Below, piece after piece: positions 15,575-23,929 of a stretch of DNA of 43,473 nt (positions are counted from its first letter, which is position 1; each line of letters opens with the position of its first letter). This stretch comes from SIG480 sp045636165 (lineage in GTDB: Bacteria > Bacillota > Clostridia > Oscillospirales > JAAYXM01): NCBI GenBank assembly GCA_045636165.1, contig JAZTWZ010000110.1, positions 1 through 43,473 on the forward strand, given 5' to 3'. Under the pieces are notes generated by a model. That model saw only the letters and a list, made by a program, of their open reading frames with translations. It was not told the DNA's origin and made no database searches. A program made the translations under genes and the position numbers.

Positions 15575-17031
15575 GCTTCACCTGTTTTCCAATCAAAAAA
15601 GTCATTATATGTGTTTTGCGGAGTAGGTGCTGATTTTTCAAAAAAACCTTGTTGCGTGTACATTGCGGTATTTTTAAACATAATGGGGATAAACGGGAGC
15701 TTCTTGCAGAAACTGCGGTAGAAATCATCGCGCGATTCGTCTCCTGCAAGGTATGCTGAATGCAAAGCAAGAAGCTCGGCATCATAAAATGCGCCGTAGT
15801 TGAGGCTGCCCTGCAAAAGTCGCGTGAGGTCAAAGTCCGCTCCGAGCGCAACCTCGCCGTAGTAGAGGTCAAAATCTCCTCTTGAAAGAGCAGAGGCGTA
15901 TTCGCCAAACGGAAGAGCTCGGACGGTGCAGGGTGCACCAAGTCGCGTGAGCGTTTCGGAAATGCGCTTGCATACGGCAAGTTTTCCCGTGTTTTCTGAG
16001 TTTACTAAAAGCTCAATCGGTTGCTGGGGTGCAAGTTGGATGTTGCTGTCGTAAGTGAGGTTTCCTGCTATTTCCGTCGGGTATGATGACGAGAACGGAT
16101 GCAGAGGTAATGTCGCAGGAGTTCCCATCAAAGCAAAGTCGTTTTTAGCGGCACTTTCGCGGTCTATCGCTTTTGCAATGGCGAGGCGGACTGCCTCGTC
16201 GGCAAAAACTGCCTTTCGCATATTGAAGCCTATATAATGCATACGGGTTGTATGAATATCTGTTATTTCAGATGCGCTTAAAGGGGCGAGAGCGGATGAC
16301 GCGGTCGGGTCGCTTGTGAGGATAGAGACCGTGTGGTTATCAAACTCAAACAAAAGCTCATCCGTACTTGCAACATCAACGAGCGAGATAACTGAATACG
16401 GCGGAATTCTTCCGCTGTGGTGACCTTCTCGCAGTACAAGTGCGGAAAGGTCATCCTTTGGCGCATAAAGACCCGTTCCGATGGGGAGTTTTTCGTCTCT
16501 GGTTCCCTCTTTTATTATGGGAATATCAAGAAGTCGGGGGAATCGCGCGTTGTCGTATTTAAGACGGATGGTTACCGTTCCGTCCTTTTTTGAAGAAGAA
16601 ATGCTCTCTATTATTGAAAGAGTATTTGAATAAAACGATGCAGGCTCCAAGGCTGCGCGGAGAGAATATTCGACATCGCGAGGAGAAAGCGCGCTTCCGT
16701 CGGAGAAGGTAACGCCGCTTTTTAGTTTAAAAACATAAGTCTTGTCCTCGTAGGTATAGCTTTCGCAAAGCTCGGGTCGTGCTGCAAAGTCAGCGGAAAC
16801 CGAAAACAGAGGCTCGGTTATCAGTCGGACAAGCTCTGAGTTTAGCTTGTTCGCGGTAGTGTACGGGTCAGCGCTTTCGCCGGATGCAAATGCAACACCG
16901 AAAACAGAGTTGTTCGGGTGGATTACATTCTCGCCTGCAATTTCTTCATCGAGGTTTTCAATTTCTGCGATGTCGCAGGAAGAAAGGAGAAGAAAAATCG
17001 CGAGAAATGCGGGTATAAGTTTTTTTATCAT
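15571..17031 (-). CDS. Family 5 extracellular solute-binding lipoprotein (oligopeptide/nickel type)
   Basis: A 486-residue lipoprotein with signal peptide and lipobox LSSC (Cys19). The body follows the SBP_bac_5 plan: LVRLITEPLFSVS near 70, then the family signature region YVFKLKSGVTFSDGSALSPRDVEYSL around 110-135. Relatives bind peptides, nickel or other solutes for ABC importers. Here no permease or ATPase gene is adjacent, so it either works with a transporter encoded elsewhere or has another role. The start overlaps the upstream pgeF stop in ATGA, with GGGGGG as ribosome binding site, and its own stop overlaps malQ in the same way. Confidence 0.88.
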   Translation of the reverse strand: MIKKLIPAFLAIFLLLSSCDIAEIENLDEEIAGENVIHPNNSVFGVAFASGESADPYTTANKLNSELVRLITEPLFSVSADFAARPELCESYTYEDKTYVFKLKSGVTFSDGSALSPRDVEYSLRAALEPASFYSNTLSIIESISSSKKDGTVTIRLKYDNARFPRLLDIPIIKEGTRDEKLPIGTGLYAPKDDLSALVLREGHHSGRIPPYSVISLVDVASTDELLFEFDNHTVSILTSDPTASSALAPLSASEITDIHTTRMHYIGFNMRKAVFADEAVRLAIAKAIDRESAAKNDFALMGTPATLPLHPFSSSYPTEIAGNLTYDSNIQLAPQQPIELLVNSENTGKLAVCKRISETLTRLGAPCTVRALPFGEYASALSRGDFDLYYGEVALGADFDLTRLLQGSLNYGAFYDAELLALHSAYLAGDESRDDFYRSFCKKLPFIPIMFKNTAMYTQQGFFEKSAPTPQNTYNDFFDWKTGEA

Positions 17032-19730
17032 TTTTCATCCCCCCAGAGCATAATTATTGATGCCATCGCACCGCGGATTCCGCCGGTTTGACGATGTGAC
17101 CAGAAAATGTCCGATTTGCAGAAGGTGCATTCATCGGAAAGCGTTATGTTGCTGTCTCTCACTCCACACTCAAGAAGCGACTCAGAACAAAGTCCTGCAA
17201 GGTCTATGTGGAACTTCCCGTTTTTGTGGTCGGTTGTATATTTGGCAGCAACCTCGCCGTAAGATGCCGCCATAGCATCTGCGACATCGGCATGACACTC
17301 AAAGCAGCACTTTCCGATAGAAGGTCCGATTGCGGCGAGGATGTTTTCGGGCTTTGAGCCGAACTCCTCTTTCATTTTCGAAACTGCCGCCGACGGAACT
17401 TTCAGCGCAGTACCGCGCCAGCCTGCGTGGGCTACTCCGCAGACCTCAAGCTTCGGATCGAGAAGAAGAACAGGAACGCAGTCCGCGTGGTAGGTTGCAA
17501 GCGGAAGATTCGGAATGTTTGTTATAACGGCGTCAAACTCGCGCTTATCGGGAAGATAAGCCTCGCCTGCATCACGGAGAGTTGCAACGCACACATCGTT
17601 TTTGTGAACCTGCGTAAAGGCGATGAGTTTTTCGTGCGGAAAAGAAAGACTCTCTCCGAGAATGCGGTAGTTTTCAAGAACTGACGCCCTTTCGTCTCCT
17701 CTTCCGAAGCCGAGGTTCATCGTATCAAGCGGCGGCTTTGAAACTCCGCCCTTTCTGGTAGTAAAAGCGGTAAGGCAAAGCCCCGTTTCGTCAAAAGACG
17801 GAACGGAAAGCGTGAGGGTACCGTTTATTTCGTTGTAGGAAAACCCATGCCTCATAAAAACACCTTCGTTCAAGAAAAGCCCCTTGTAGCAAGGGGCTTT
17901 GTTTTTCTGTTGTTTACCTTTTAAAAGCTTCATTCTTGCGCTGTGGTCGAGAAGTCTCTTTCTCATACGAAGCGTCTTCGGAGTAACCTCCAGAAGCTCG
18001 TCGTCAGCGAGAAATTCGAGCATCTGCTCAAGGCTCAAGTTCCTCGGGGGAATGAGGCGGAGAGCATCATCGCTTCCAGATGCGCGCATATTTGTAAGCT
18101 GCTTTTTCTTGCAGACATTAACAACGATATCGTCAGCCTTTGAAGAAACACCGACAATCATTCCTGCATAGACATTGTCACCGGGGGAGACGAACATAGC
18201 TCCGCGGTCCTGAACATTGAATATTCCGTAACCGACCGCTTCGCCCGTCTCATAAGCGATGAGTGAGCCTGTTGCACGGCGCGGAATGTCACCCTTTGAG
18301 GGAGCATAGCCGTGGAAGATTGAGTTTAAGATACCCTCGCCCTTGGTGTCGGTGAGAAATTCGTTTCTGTATCCGAAAAGACCGCGTGCAGGGATGATAA
18401 ATTCGATTCTCATACGGCTTCCGAGCTGAGACATCTTTGTCATTTCGCCTTTTCTTGAACCAAGTTTCTCGATAACTGCACCGACAGATTCCTCGGGAAC
18501 ATCTATAACAAGCTCTTCCATAGGCTCACAGACGACGCCATCAATCTCGCGGAGAAGAACTCGCGGTGTGCTTACCTGGAACTCGTAACCCTCGCGGCGC
18601 ATATTCTCGATGAGAATTGAGAGATGCATCTCGCCGCGCCCCGATACGATAAACGAATCTGAAGAGTCGCTTGCCTGAGTAACCTTAAGCGAAACATCCT
18701 TCAAAAGCTCGCGCTCAAGGCGGTCTTTGATGTTTCGGGTTGTGACGAATTTACCCTCGCGACCTGCAAAGGGAGAGTCGTTGACCGAGAAGGTCATTTC
18801 AACTGTCGGTTCCGAGATTTTGACAAACGGAAGCGGTTCGGGGTTTTCTGTAGTACATATAGTATCACCGATTGTTATTTCGGAAATACCCGAAAGGCAG
18901 ATAATATTTCCTGCGCTTGCCTCCGTAACAGGAACTCGCTCGAGCCCCTCAAACTGATACATAGCAGTAATACGGGCTTTTTTCGGATCACGCTGACCGT
19001 GGTAATCGCAGACGATTACATCCTGATTCTGACGGATAACGCCCGATTCAATTCTGCCGATAGCGATACGGCCGACATAATCATTATAGTCTATCGACGA
19101 AACGAGCATTCTCATCGGCTCATCCTTTTCTGCTTTCGGCGCCGGGATATAGTCGATGATTTTATCAAGAAGCGGACGGAGATCACTTCCTTCCTCAAGC
19201 GGATCTTCGCTTGCAGTACCTGCACGGGCAGAGCAGAAGAGGAACGGCGAATCGAGCTGGTCGTCGCTTGCTTCAAGGTCCATAAAGAGCTCTAAAACCT
19301 CGTCTTCGATTTCGGAAAGTCTTGCGTCAGGACGGTCAATTTTATTTATGGCAATTATAACGCGGTGACCGAGAGAAAGCGCTTTCTGAAGAACGAAACG
19401 CGTCTGCGGCATCGGACCTTCAGCTGCGTCAACAAGGAGAATAACGCCGTCAACCATCTTGAGAACGCGCTCAACCTCGCCACCGAAGTCGGCGTGTCCG
19501 GGAGTGTCGATGACATTGATTTTTATGTCGCGGTAGCGGATAGAGGTGTTTTTTGCGAGAATGGTGATTCCGCGCTCGCGTTCAATATCGTTTGAGTCCA
19601 TAACGCGCTCTGCAACAACCTGATTTTCGCGGAATGTTCCGCTCTGCTTGAGCATCTCGTCAACGAGAGTAGTTTTGCCGTGGTCAACATGCGCGATAAT
19701 TGCAATGTTTCTTATGTTAGGATTAGTCAA
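17028..19730 (-). CDS. typA-pgeF: Fused ORF: TypA/BipA ribosome-associated GTPase joined to PgeF (YfiH/DUF152) protein
   Basis: A single 900-codon frame. Residues 1-608 are a complete TypA/BipA translational GTPase acting in ribosome assembly and stress: NIRNIAIIAHVDHGKTT at the N-terminus, NKID, EF-G-like domains, and a usual-looking end (HSARMKLLKGKQQ). Residues 626-900, starting at an internal ATG (17855), are a complete PgeF protein, a polyphenol-oxidase-like enzyme linked to removal of misincorporated residues from peptidoglycan precursors: HADCVPVLLLD, VAHAGWRGT and GPSIGKCCFE supply the His/Cys metal site. The 17-residue linker is encoded by a terminator-like hairpin. The internal ATG has its own GAAGG site, so PgeF may also be made alone. 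The TTG start at 19730 is eight bases after AAAGGGG; the longer upstream start lies beside the secG terminator and lacks a good site. Confidence 0.85.
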   Translation of the reverse strand: MTNPNIRNIAIIAHVDHGKTTLVDEMLKQSGTFRENQVVAERVMDSNDIERERGITILAKNTSIRYRDIKINVIDTPGHADFGGEVERVLKMVDGVILLVDAAEGPMPQTRFVLQKALSLGHRVIIAINKIDRPDARLSEIEDEVLELFMDLEASDDQLDSPFLFCSARAGTASEDPLEEGSDLRPLLDKIIDYIPAPKAEKDEPMRMLVSSIDYNDYVGRIAIGRIESGVIRQNQDVIVCDYHGQRDPKKARITAMYQFEGLERVPVTEASAGNIICLSGISEITIGDTICTTENPEPLPFVKISEPTVEMTFSVNDSPFAGREGKFVTTRNIKDRLERELLKDVSLKVTQASDSSDSFIVSGRGEMHLSILIENMRREGYEFQVSTPRVLLREIDGVVCEPMEELVIDVPEESVGAVIEKLGSRKGEMTKMSQLGSRMRIEFIIPARGLFGYRNEFLTDTKGEGILNSIFHGYAPSKGDIPRRATGSLIAYETGEAVGYGIFNVQDRGAMFVSPGDNVYAGMIVGVSSKADDIVVNVCKKKQLTNMRASGSDDALRLIPPRNLSLEQMLEFLADDELLEVTPKTLRMRKRLLDHSARMKLLKGKQQKNKAPCYKGLFLNEGVFMRHGFSYNEINGTLTLSVPSFDETGLCLTAFTTRKGGVSKPPLDTMNLGFGRGDERASVLENYRILGESLSFPHEKLIAFTQVHKNDVCVATLRDAGEAYLPDKREFDAVITNIPNLPLATYHADCVPVLLLDPKLEVCGVAHAGWRGTALKVPSAAVSKMKEEFGSKPENILAAIGPSIGKCCFECHADVADAMAASYGEVAAKYTTDHKNGKFHIDLAGLCSESLLECGVRDSNITLSDECTFCKSDIFWSHRQTGGIRGAMASIIMLWGDEK
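17876..17900 (-). terminator. Terminator-like hairpin inside the typA-pgeF frame
   Basis: An 11-bp perfect stem (17876-17886 with 17890-17900) with a three-base loop. On the minus strand it is followed by TTCTT, and on the plus strand by GTTTTTCTGTTGTTT. It lies where the end of typA would be expected and is translated in frame as part of the linker between the two domains. Confidence 0.7.
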
Positions 19731-19755
19731 AGTAAAAGCCCCTTTAGAAAATAGA

Positions 19756-19797
19756 ATAAATAAAAACATAGTGCGCAAAGCTCATGCTCTGCGCACT
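19756..19797 (-). terminator. Intrinsic terminator after secG
   Basis: A 12-bp stem with one G-T pair (19770-19781 with 19786-19797) and a four-base loop, followed on the minus strand by ATGTTTTTATTTATT. It separates secG from typA, which must then be reached by read-through or from an unseen promoter in the 40 bases left. Confidence 0.8.
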
Positions 19798-19815
19798 CAA
19801 TTTTTGTACCTGTGC

Positions 19816-20052
19816 TTATGCGATGAAGCCGAAGTTGAGCACGAGAGTAACAATAATGAATACTGTCGCAACAACTGCTGTAACCTTCACGAGAAGAGAG
19901 TCAAGGTTGCTTGACTTGTTCTTGGAGAAGAAAGTATCTGCAGCACCGGAAATTGTGCCTGAAAGGCCAGCGCGGCGGCTCTGCTGAAGAAGAACTACAG
20001 CAACAAGAACAACTGCAAGAACGAGCTGAACAATAGCAAATGCAAGTCTCAA
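19816..20052 (-). CDS. secG: Preprotein translocase subunit SecG
   Basis: A 78-residue membrane protein with two helices, one near residues 4-22 and one near 55-75, and between them the family stretch VVLLQQSRRAGLSGTISG. SecG supports protein export through SecYE. The start chosen is TTG at 20052, eight bases after GGAGG (encoded by SEV in a longer frame); the longer frame from 20091 would place the ribosome binding site inside the gene. Length and motif fit SecG closely. It has its own promoter and terminator. Confidence 0.93.
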   Translation of the reverse strand: MRLAFAIVQLVLAVVLVAVVLLQQSRRAGLSGTISGAADTFFSKNKSSNLDSLLVKVTAVVATVFIIVTLVLNFGFIA

Positions 20053-20115
20053 AATAAACACCTCCGAAAAATACGCCGTAATATACGGCATTGTTTGGCA
20101 TAATAAGCAAAGTAT

Positions 20116-20144
20116 ATTTTACCACGGCTTGTAAGTTTTTTCAA
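20116..20144 (-). promoter_or_regulatory. Promoter for secG
   Basis: On the minus strand TTGAAA (20144-20139) and TAAAAT (20121-20116) are 17 bases apart. The -35 element lies inside one arm of the inverted repeat at 20129-20167. Confidence 0.65.
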
Positions 20145-20167
20145 CTGTTTTTTGAAAAAACTTACAA
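20129..20167. repeat. Perfect 15-bp inverted repeat over the secG -35 element
   Basis: 20129-20143 is exactly complementary to 20153-20167, with a nine-base spacer. It is AT-rich and could be a terminator for RNA coming from the pfkB side, or an operator for secG. No upstream minus-strand gene is apparent that would need a terminator. Confidence 0.65.
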
Positions 20168-20183
20168 TTTATAAATAAAAACT

Positions 20184-20250
20184 CGATCAGCCAGGTCCGA
20201 GAACCTGCTTTGGGACAAGAGCGCAACCTTGAAAAACAGGCGCGTCTGTG
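20184..20250. other. GC-rich intergenic island, possible structured RNA or tRNA-like remnant
   Basis: About 67 bases distinctly richer in GC than the AT-rich flanks, upstream of both secG (-) and the sugar kinase (+). It can form CAGGT/ACCTG (20192-20196, 20203-20207) and GCGC/GCGC (20221-20224, 20240-20243) pairs. On the minus strand CAGACGCGCC resembles the D-arm of tRNA-Leu, a gene that in other bacteria can adjoin secG, but no acceptor stem is found. Identity unresolved. Confidence 0.25.
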
Positions 20251-20292
20251 ATATATTTAAAATGTAAATCAACAGATTCGGGGGATCTCGGA

Positions 20293-21180
20293 ATGATATA
20301 TACAATAACATTAAACCCGTCAATTGACTATCTTATGTATCCGAAAACTTTTTCGGAGGGTGAAATAAACAGAAGCGAGTCTGAAATATCAAACTTTGGC
20401 GGAAAGGGGCTCAATGTCTCCGCTGTGCTTTCTTCTCTCGGAGTCAGAAACACAGCAATCGGGCTTGCAGGCGGCTATTCAGGTCGCGAGATTGTGCGCC
20501 TTGCCGTTCGTGCAGGGATAGAGTGCGACTTCTGCGAAATTGCGGAAGATTCAAGAATAAATGTAAAAATCATATCCGATAAGGAAACGGCAATAAACGG
20601 AAAAGGGCCGTTCATACGGCAGGATGAGGAAGATGAGTTTCTTGGAAAGCTTTCGGAGCTTAAAAGTGATGACACGGTTATCGTTTCGGGAAAGAGTGCC
20701 GAGAGCGAAAGCGGAAACCTTCTTCGCAGTATAATTGATACGGTAGCGCATACGCGCCTGATAGCGGATATGGAGGGGGATGACCTTCTCTATGCAACGG
20801 AAAAAGGCGCATTTCTTATAAAGCCAAACATTGATGAGCTTCTCGCCCTTTTCGGGGAAGAGGATACTTCCGACGAAACTGTTGTCAGATGTGCGAAAAA
20901 GCTCAAAGAGCGCGGAGCGAAAAATGTCCTCGTGTCGCTCGGGGGAGATGGCGCAATTCTTCTCTCCGATGACGGGAAGATTTACCGTATGCGCGCACCA
21001 CAGGTTTCAGTAAAAAGCACGGTCGGTGCAGGAGATTCGTGCCTTGCGGGGTTTGTTGCAGGGTATGATAAGGGACCTGAATTTTCGCTGTCTCTTGCCA
21101 TGGCAGCAGGTGCGGCTACCGCCGCAAGCGAGGGAATAGCTTCTGCTGAGGAAATCTTGAAGGTTTTATCAGAAATGTAA
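20293..21180 (+). CDS. pfkB: PfkB-family sugar kinase (1-phosphofructokinase/tagatose-6-phosphate kinase type)
   Basis: A 295-residue ribokinase-fold kinase. It begins MIYTITLNPSIDY, the usual start of 1-phosphofructokinases, followed by NFGGKGLNVSAVLSSLG. The C-terminal signature STVGAGDSCLAGF holds the catalytic aspartate and anion hole. Relatives phosphorylate fructose-1-phosphate or tagatose-6-phosphate using ATP. No fructose PTS or regulator lies nearby, so the exact substrate is open. The ATG at 20293 is preferred to a GTG at 20248, because it matches family starts and follows GGGGG by about eight bases. Confidence 0.85.
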   Translation: MIYTITLNPSIDYLMYPKTFSEGEINRSESEISNFGGKGLNVSAVLSSLGVRNTAIGLAGGYSGREIVRLAVRAGIECDFCEIAEDSRINVKIISDKETAINGKGPFIRQDEEDEFLGKLSELKSDDTVIVSGKSAESESGNLLRSIIDTVAHTRLIADMEGDDLLYATEKGAFLIKPNIDELLALFGEEDTSDETVVRCAKKLKERGAKNVLVSLGGDGAILLSDDGKIYRMRAPQVSVKSTVGAGDSCLAGFVAGYDKGPEFSLSLAMAAGAATAASEGIASAEEILKVLSEM

Positions 21181-21228
21181 AACTTTTCTTTGAGATAAAT
21201 TATCTAAAAGTCGAAAGGAGTGTCAGAT

Positions 21229-23283
21229 ATGAAAAGAATTATATCGGTTTTGTTATGTGTAGTGCTTTTGGTTTCGCTTCTCCCGTCTGTATTTGCGACG
21301 GACAGTGAACTCACTTCTCTTGTCAAGTTTGCAAAGGGTGTGCTTCCCGTTACTTCCGAATATACGGAGTTTGAAAGCTCAAAGGGCGAAAATCTCGGCG
21401 AGACGGTGTATTCTCTTATGTGGAGCGTTCCCGACAGCAACAAGAGAATTTACTGCGAAATTCTTTCAAGTGGTGAAATCGTTTCTTATGAGATTTCAAC
21501 AGACGGAAAGAACTCCGATTTTGTCTCTGCATCATTCAGCCATAAAGAATATCTCACCCTTGCAGAAAATTTCATAAAAAAGGTGAACCCGAAATATTCA
21601 AAAGAGCTTGATTTTGACGGTGAAGTTACCGTAAACAGCTATTCGCATCTTGTAAGAGTTTATTTTAACAGAAAAATTTCGGATATCCCCGTATATGGAA
21701 ATCAGGTAAACTTTTCTCTTGATAAAACGACGGGCGAGATTATCAGAATGTATATGAATTTTGATATCTCCGACAAGATTGAAACAACCGAGGGAACGAT
21801 CTCCGAAGAAGTTGCAAAGAAAAAGTTGTTTGAGCTTTTCGCGCCATCGCTTAAATATAAGAAGCTCTATGACGAAAACAGAGCAGTGCTTGTGTATGAG
21901 CCGAAGTCGCGCGGTGATATGATTGCGGCGCGTGACGGTGAGAAGTTTGTCGTTACATACCTTGGTGAAGATGCGCCGATGCTGAAGGATGAAGCAACAG
22001 CAGAGGACTCTATCGCGGGCGGAAGCAACGGCTCTTTAAACCGCGCCGAGATAGAGGCGATTGAGGAAATAGAAAAGCTTCTTTCAAAGGACAGCATTGA
22101 AGCTATTATACATAAGCTCACGGGTACGGTTGTCGCAAGGTACAACCTCCAGTCGCTCCATTATGTGAAGACGGAAAAGGAAGCGGGCGAGAAGATTTAC
22201 CACGCGATTGCAACGCTCAAGGGCGACGGAAATACATACGGTGAGGTAGTTCTCAACGCCGAGACAGGTGAGCTTTTAAGCCTTTATTCGTATGACGGCT
22301 CGCTTTCGTCGGTAAAGAAAAAGACAGACGAAGAAGTGATGAGAAAAACTGCCGAGCGCTTTGCAAAGACCCATGCGCCCGAGCAATATGAAAAAGCGGC
22401 TCTCAGCGAGAATTCGGTTCAGGGCAGATTCGTATTCACCGAGCGCGTGAACGGAATAGAATATGCAGGAAACCAGATTTCCGTATATGTAAATGAGAAA
22501 AACGGAAAGGTAATGAGCTATTCAAAGAACTGGGAAGACGGCATTGAATTTGACTCGGCTGAGAACCTTGTTTCAGAGAGTGATGCTTATGATGCATTTG
22601 TCGGTACGGACGGCCTCGAAAAATACTACATTGCAGACGGGCTTTCAGGCTACGGAACGAGAAAGGCAGAGGAGTTCCGACTTATTTATAAGCTTTCGGA
22701 TGATATCCCTGCATATATTGATGCAAAAACGGGAAAGCCCCTTAACTGGGACCTCAAGGCGTCTGAAAAGGAAGAGGAGTATAAGCTCCAGTCTGACCTC
22801 AAAGGACATTTTGCCGAAAAGGCAGTAGAGAAGCTTTTAAATAACGGAGTAATACTCTCAAAGAAGGAAAAGTTCTCTCCGAATGAGGCAATAAGCAGAC
22901 GCGAAATGGTATATCTTCTCTTTATGTTCGAGCGCGGATATTACATAGAGCCGACGGACGAGGTAATGGACGACCTTATGCGCGAGGCGCAGTCACGCGA
23001 AATAGTGTCGGCTTCAAAAACTCCTGCAACCTCTGTTGCATACCGCGAAGAGGCGGCGAGTGTAATCGTGAACCTTTTCGGATATAAAAGGGCAGCCGCG
23101 ATTCCGGGCATATACAAGACAGGCTTTTCTGATGAAGCGGATATCTCGAAGGCGTATGTCGGCGCAGTCGCAATAGCAAAAGGGCTTGGCATAATAAACT
23201 GTTCAGGAGGAAAGTTCGCTCCGCGCCGTGCCGTAACGCGAGGCGAGTTTGCGGTAATGCTTGCAAACGCCTACGGAAAGTAG
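21229..23283 (+). CDS. Exported PepSY/YcdB-YcdC-like protein with C-terminal SLH domains
   Basis: A 684-residue secreted protein with a signal peptide (RIISVLLCVVLLVSLLPSVFA). The body, about residues 30-510, holds alternating strands with repeated motifs such as YFNRKISDIPVYGNQVNFSLD and GEVVLNAETGELLSLYSYDG, characteristic of PepSY-like YcdB/YcdC proteins. These are thought to inhibit or chaperone extracellular proteases. From about 523 on come two or three S-layer-homology repeats (GHFAEKAVEKLLNNGVI; FAPRRAVTRGEFAVMLANAYG), which attach proteins to cell wall polymers. The start is ATG 21229, eight bases after GAAAGGAG. The exact role is unknown; cell-surface location is well supported. Confidence 0.83.
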   Translation: MKRIISVLLCVVLLVSLLPSVFATDSELTSLVKFAKGVLPVTSEYTEFESSKGENLGETVYSLMWSVPDSNKRIYCEILSSGEIVSYEISTDGKNSDFVSASFSHKEYLTLAENFIKKVNPKYSKELDFDGEVTVNSYSHLVRVYFNRKISDIPVYGNQVNFSLDKTTGEIIRMYMNFDISDKIETTEGTISEEVAKKKLFELFAPSLKYKKLYDENRAVLVYEPKSRGDMIAARDGEKFVVTYLGEDAPMLKDEATAEDSIAGGSNGSLNRAEIEAIEEIEKLLSKDSIEAIIHKLTGTVVARYNLQSLHYVKTEKEAGEKIYHAIATLKGDGNTYGEVVLNAETGELLSLYSYDGSLSSVKKKTDEEVMRKTAERFAKTHAPEQYEKAALSENSVQGRFVFTERVNGIEYAGNQISVYVNEKNGKVMSYSKNWEDGIEFDSAENLVSESDAYDAFVGTDGLEKYYIADGLSGYGTRKAEEFRLIYKLSDDIPAYIDAKTGKPLNWDLKASEKEEEYKLQSDLKGHFAEKAVEKLLNNGVILSKKEKFSPNEAISRREMVYLLFMFERGYYIEPTDEVMDDLMREAQSREIVSASKTPATSVAYREEAASVIVNLFGYKRAAAIPGIYKTGFSDEADISKAYVGAVAIAKGLGIINCSGGKFAPRRAVTRGEFAVMLANAYGK

Positions 23284-23292
23284 AAGAAGCGA

Positions 23293-23325
23293 TTTTCTGC
23301 TCCCCGTCTTTCGGGGAGCAGAAAA
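23293..23325. terminator. Hairpin after the SLH protein gene
   Basis: A perfect 14-bp stem (23293-23306 with 23312-23325) and five-base loop, ten bases after the stop. The plus-strand tail is A-rich rather than T-rich apart from the arm itself, so termination may be incomplete. Confidence 0.65.
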
Positions 23326-23349
23326 CATTAAAAAAATAAAAATAATGGC

Positions 23350-23378
23350 TTGACAAGTGAAATATAGTGTGGTAGAAT
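23350..23378 (+). promoter_or_regulatory. Promoter of the tRNA cluster
   Basis: Perfect TTGACA at 23350-23355 and TAGAAT at 23373-23378, with 17 bases between. The first tRNA starts 16 bases further on. Confidence 0.8.
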
Positions 23379-23393
23379 GTATAAGCTAAATGT

Positions 23394-23467
<74 letters not shown>

Positions 23468-23496
23468 TTTTTTTTGCGCATAAAAGGTTTTGATGT

Positions 23497-23573
<77 letters not shown>

Positions 23574-23610
23574 GTCCTTTTTTGACAGCAGAGCTTCAAA
23601 GTTTGTTTAT

Positions 23611-23688
23611 GGTGGGTATAGCTCAGTTGGTTAGAGTACCAGATTGTGGCTCTGGGGGTCGCCGGTTCGAATCCGGCTACCCACCCCA
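23611..23688 (+). tRNA. tRNA-His (anticodon GTG)
   Basis: Acceptor GTGGGTA pairs with TACCCAC; the extra G at 23611 opposite the C discriminator is the G-1 base diagnostic of tRNA-His. Anticodon stem CCAGA/TCTGG with loop TTGTGGC. CCA encoded. Confidence 0.96.
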
Positions 23689-23708
23689 TTTCCATCTTGG
23701 AATCCCGT

Positions 23709-23784
23709 TGGGATGTAGCCAAGTCGGTAAGGCACCAGACTTTGACTCTGGCATTCGTAGGTTCGAGTCCTGCCATCCCAGCCA
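23709..23784 (+). tRNA. tRNA-Gln (anticodon TTG)
   Basis: Acceptor TGGGATG pairs with CATCCCA, starting with the T1-A72 pair common in tRNA-Gln. Anticodon stem CCAGA/TCTGG with loop CTTTGAC, CCA encoded. Confidence 0.96.
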
Positions 23785-23788
23785 ATAC

Positions 23789-23861
23789 GATCCACTAGCT
23801 CAGTAGGTAGAGCACCGCCCTTTTAACGCGGGTGTCCGGAGTTCGAGCCTCCGGTGGATCA
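23789..23861 (+). tRNA. tRNA-Lys (anticodon TTT), no encoded CCA
   Basis: Acceptor GATCCAC pairs with GTGGATC, D-stem GCTC/GAGC, T-stem CGGAG/CTCCG. The anticodon stem CCGCC/CGCGG has a C-C mismatch next to the loop CTTTTAA. The 3' end continues A-TCA rather than CCA, unlike the four other tRNAs, so CCA must be added by the nucleotidyltransferase. Only four bases separate it from tRNA-Gln. Confidence 0.88.
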
Positions 23862-23863
23862 TC

Positions 23864-23901
23864 AAAATCGACAAGATTCTGATCAGAATCTTTTCGATTT
23901 T
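23864..23901. terminator. Terminator after the tRNA cluster
   Basis: A near-perfect hairpin: an eight-base outer stem (23864-23871 with 23894-23901), one mismatch, then a 20-bp self-complementary core (23873-23892). The right side ends in TTTT. Confidence 0.85.
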
Positions 23902-23929
23902 ACTTAATAAACAGCGGAGGTTGTAAAAT

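Noticed and set aside
19731..19778. Longer typA start at 19778
   Set aside because: It would add a hydrophobic, non-family N-terminus encoded next to the secG terminator; TTG 19730 has an ideally placed ribosome binding site.
20184..20250. Complete tRNA-Leu gene upstream of secG
   Set aside because: Only a short D-arm-like stretch is present; no acceptor or anticodon stem can be formed.
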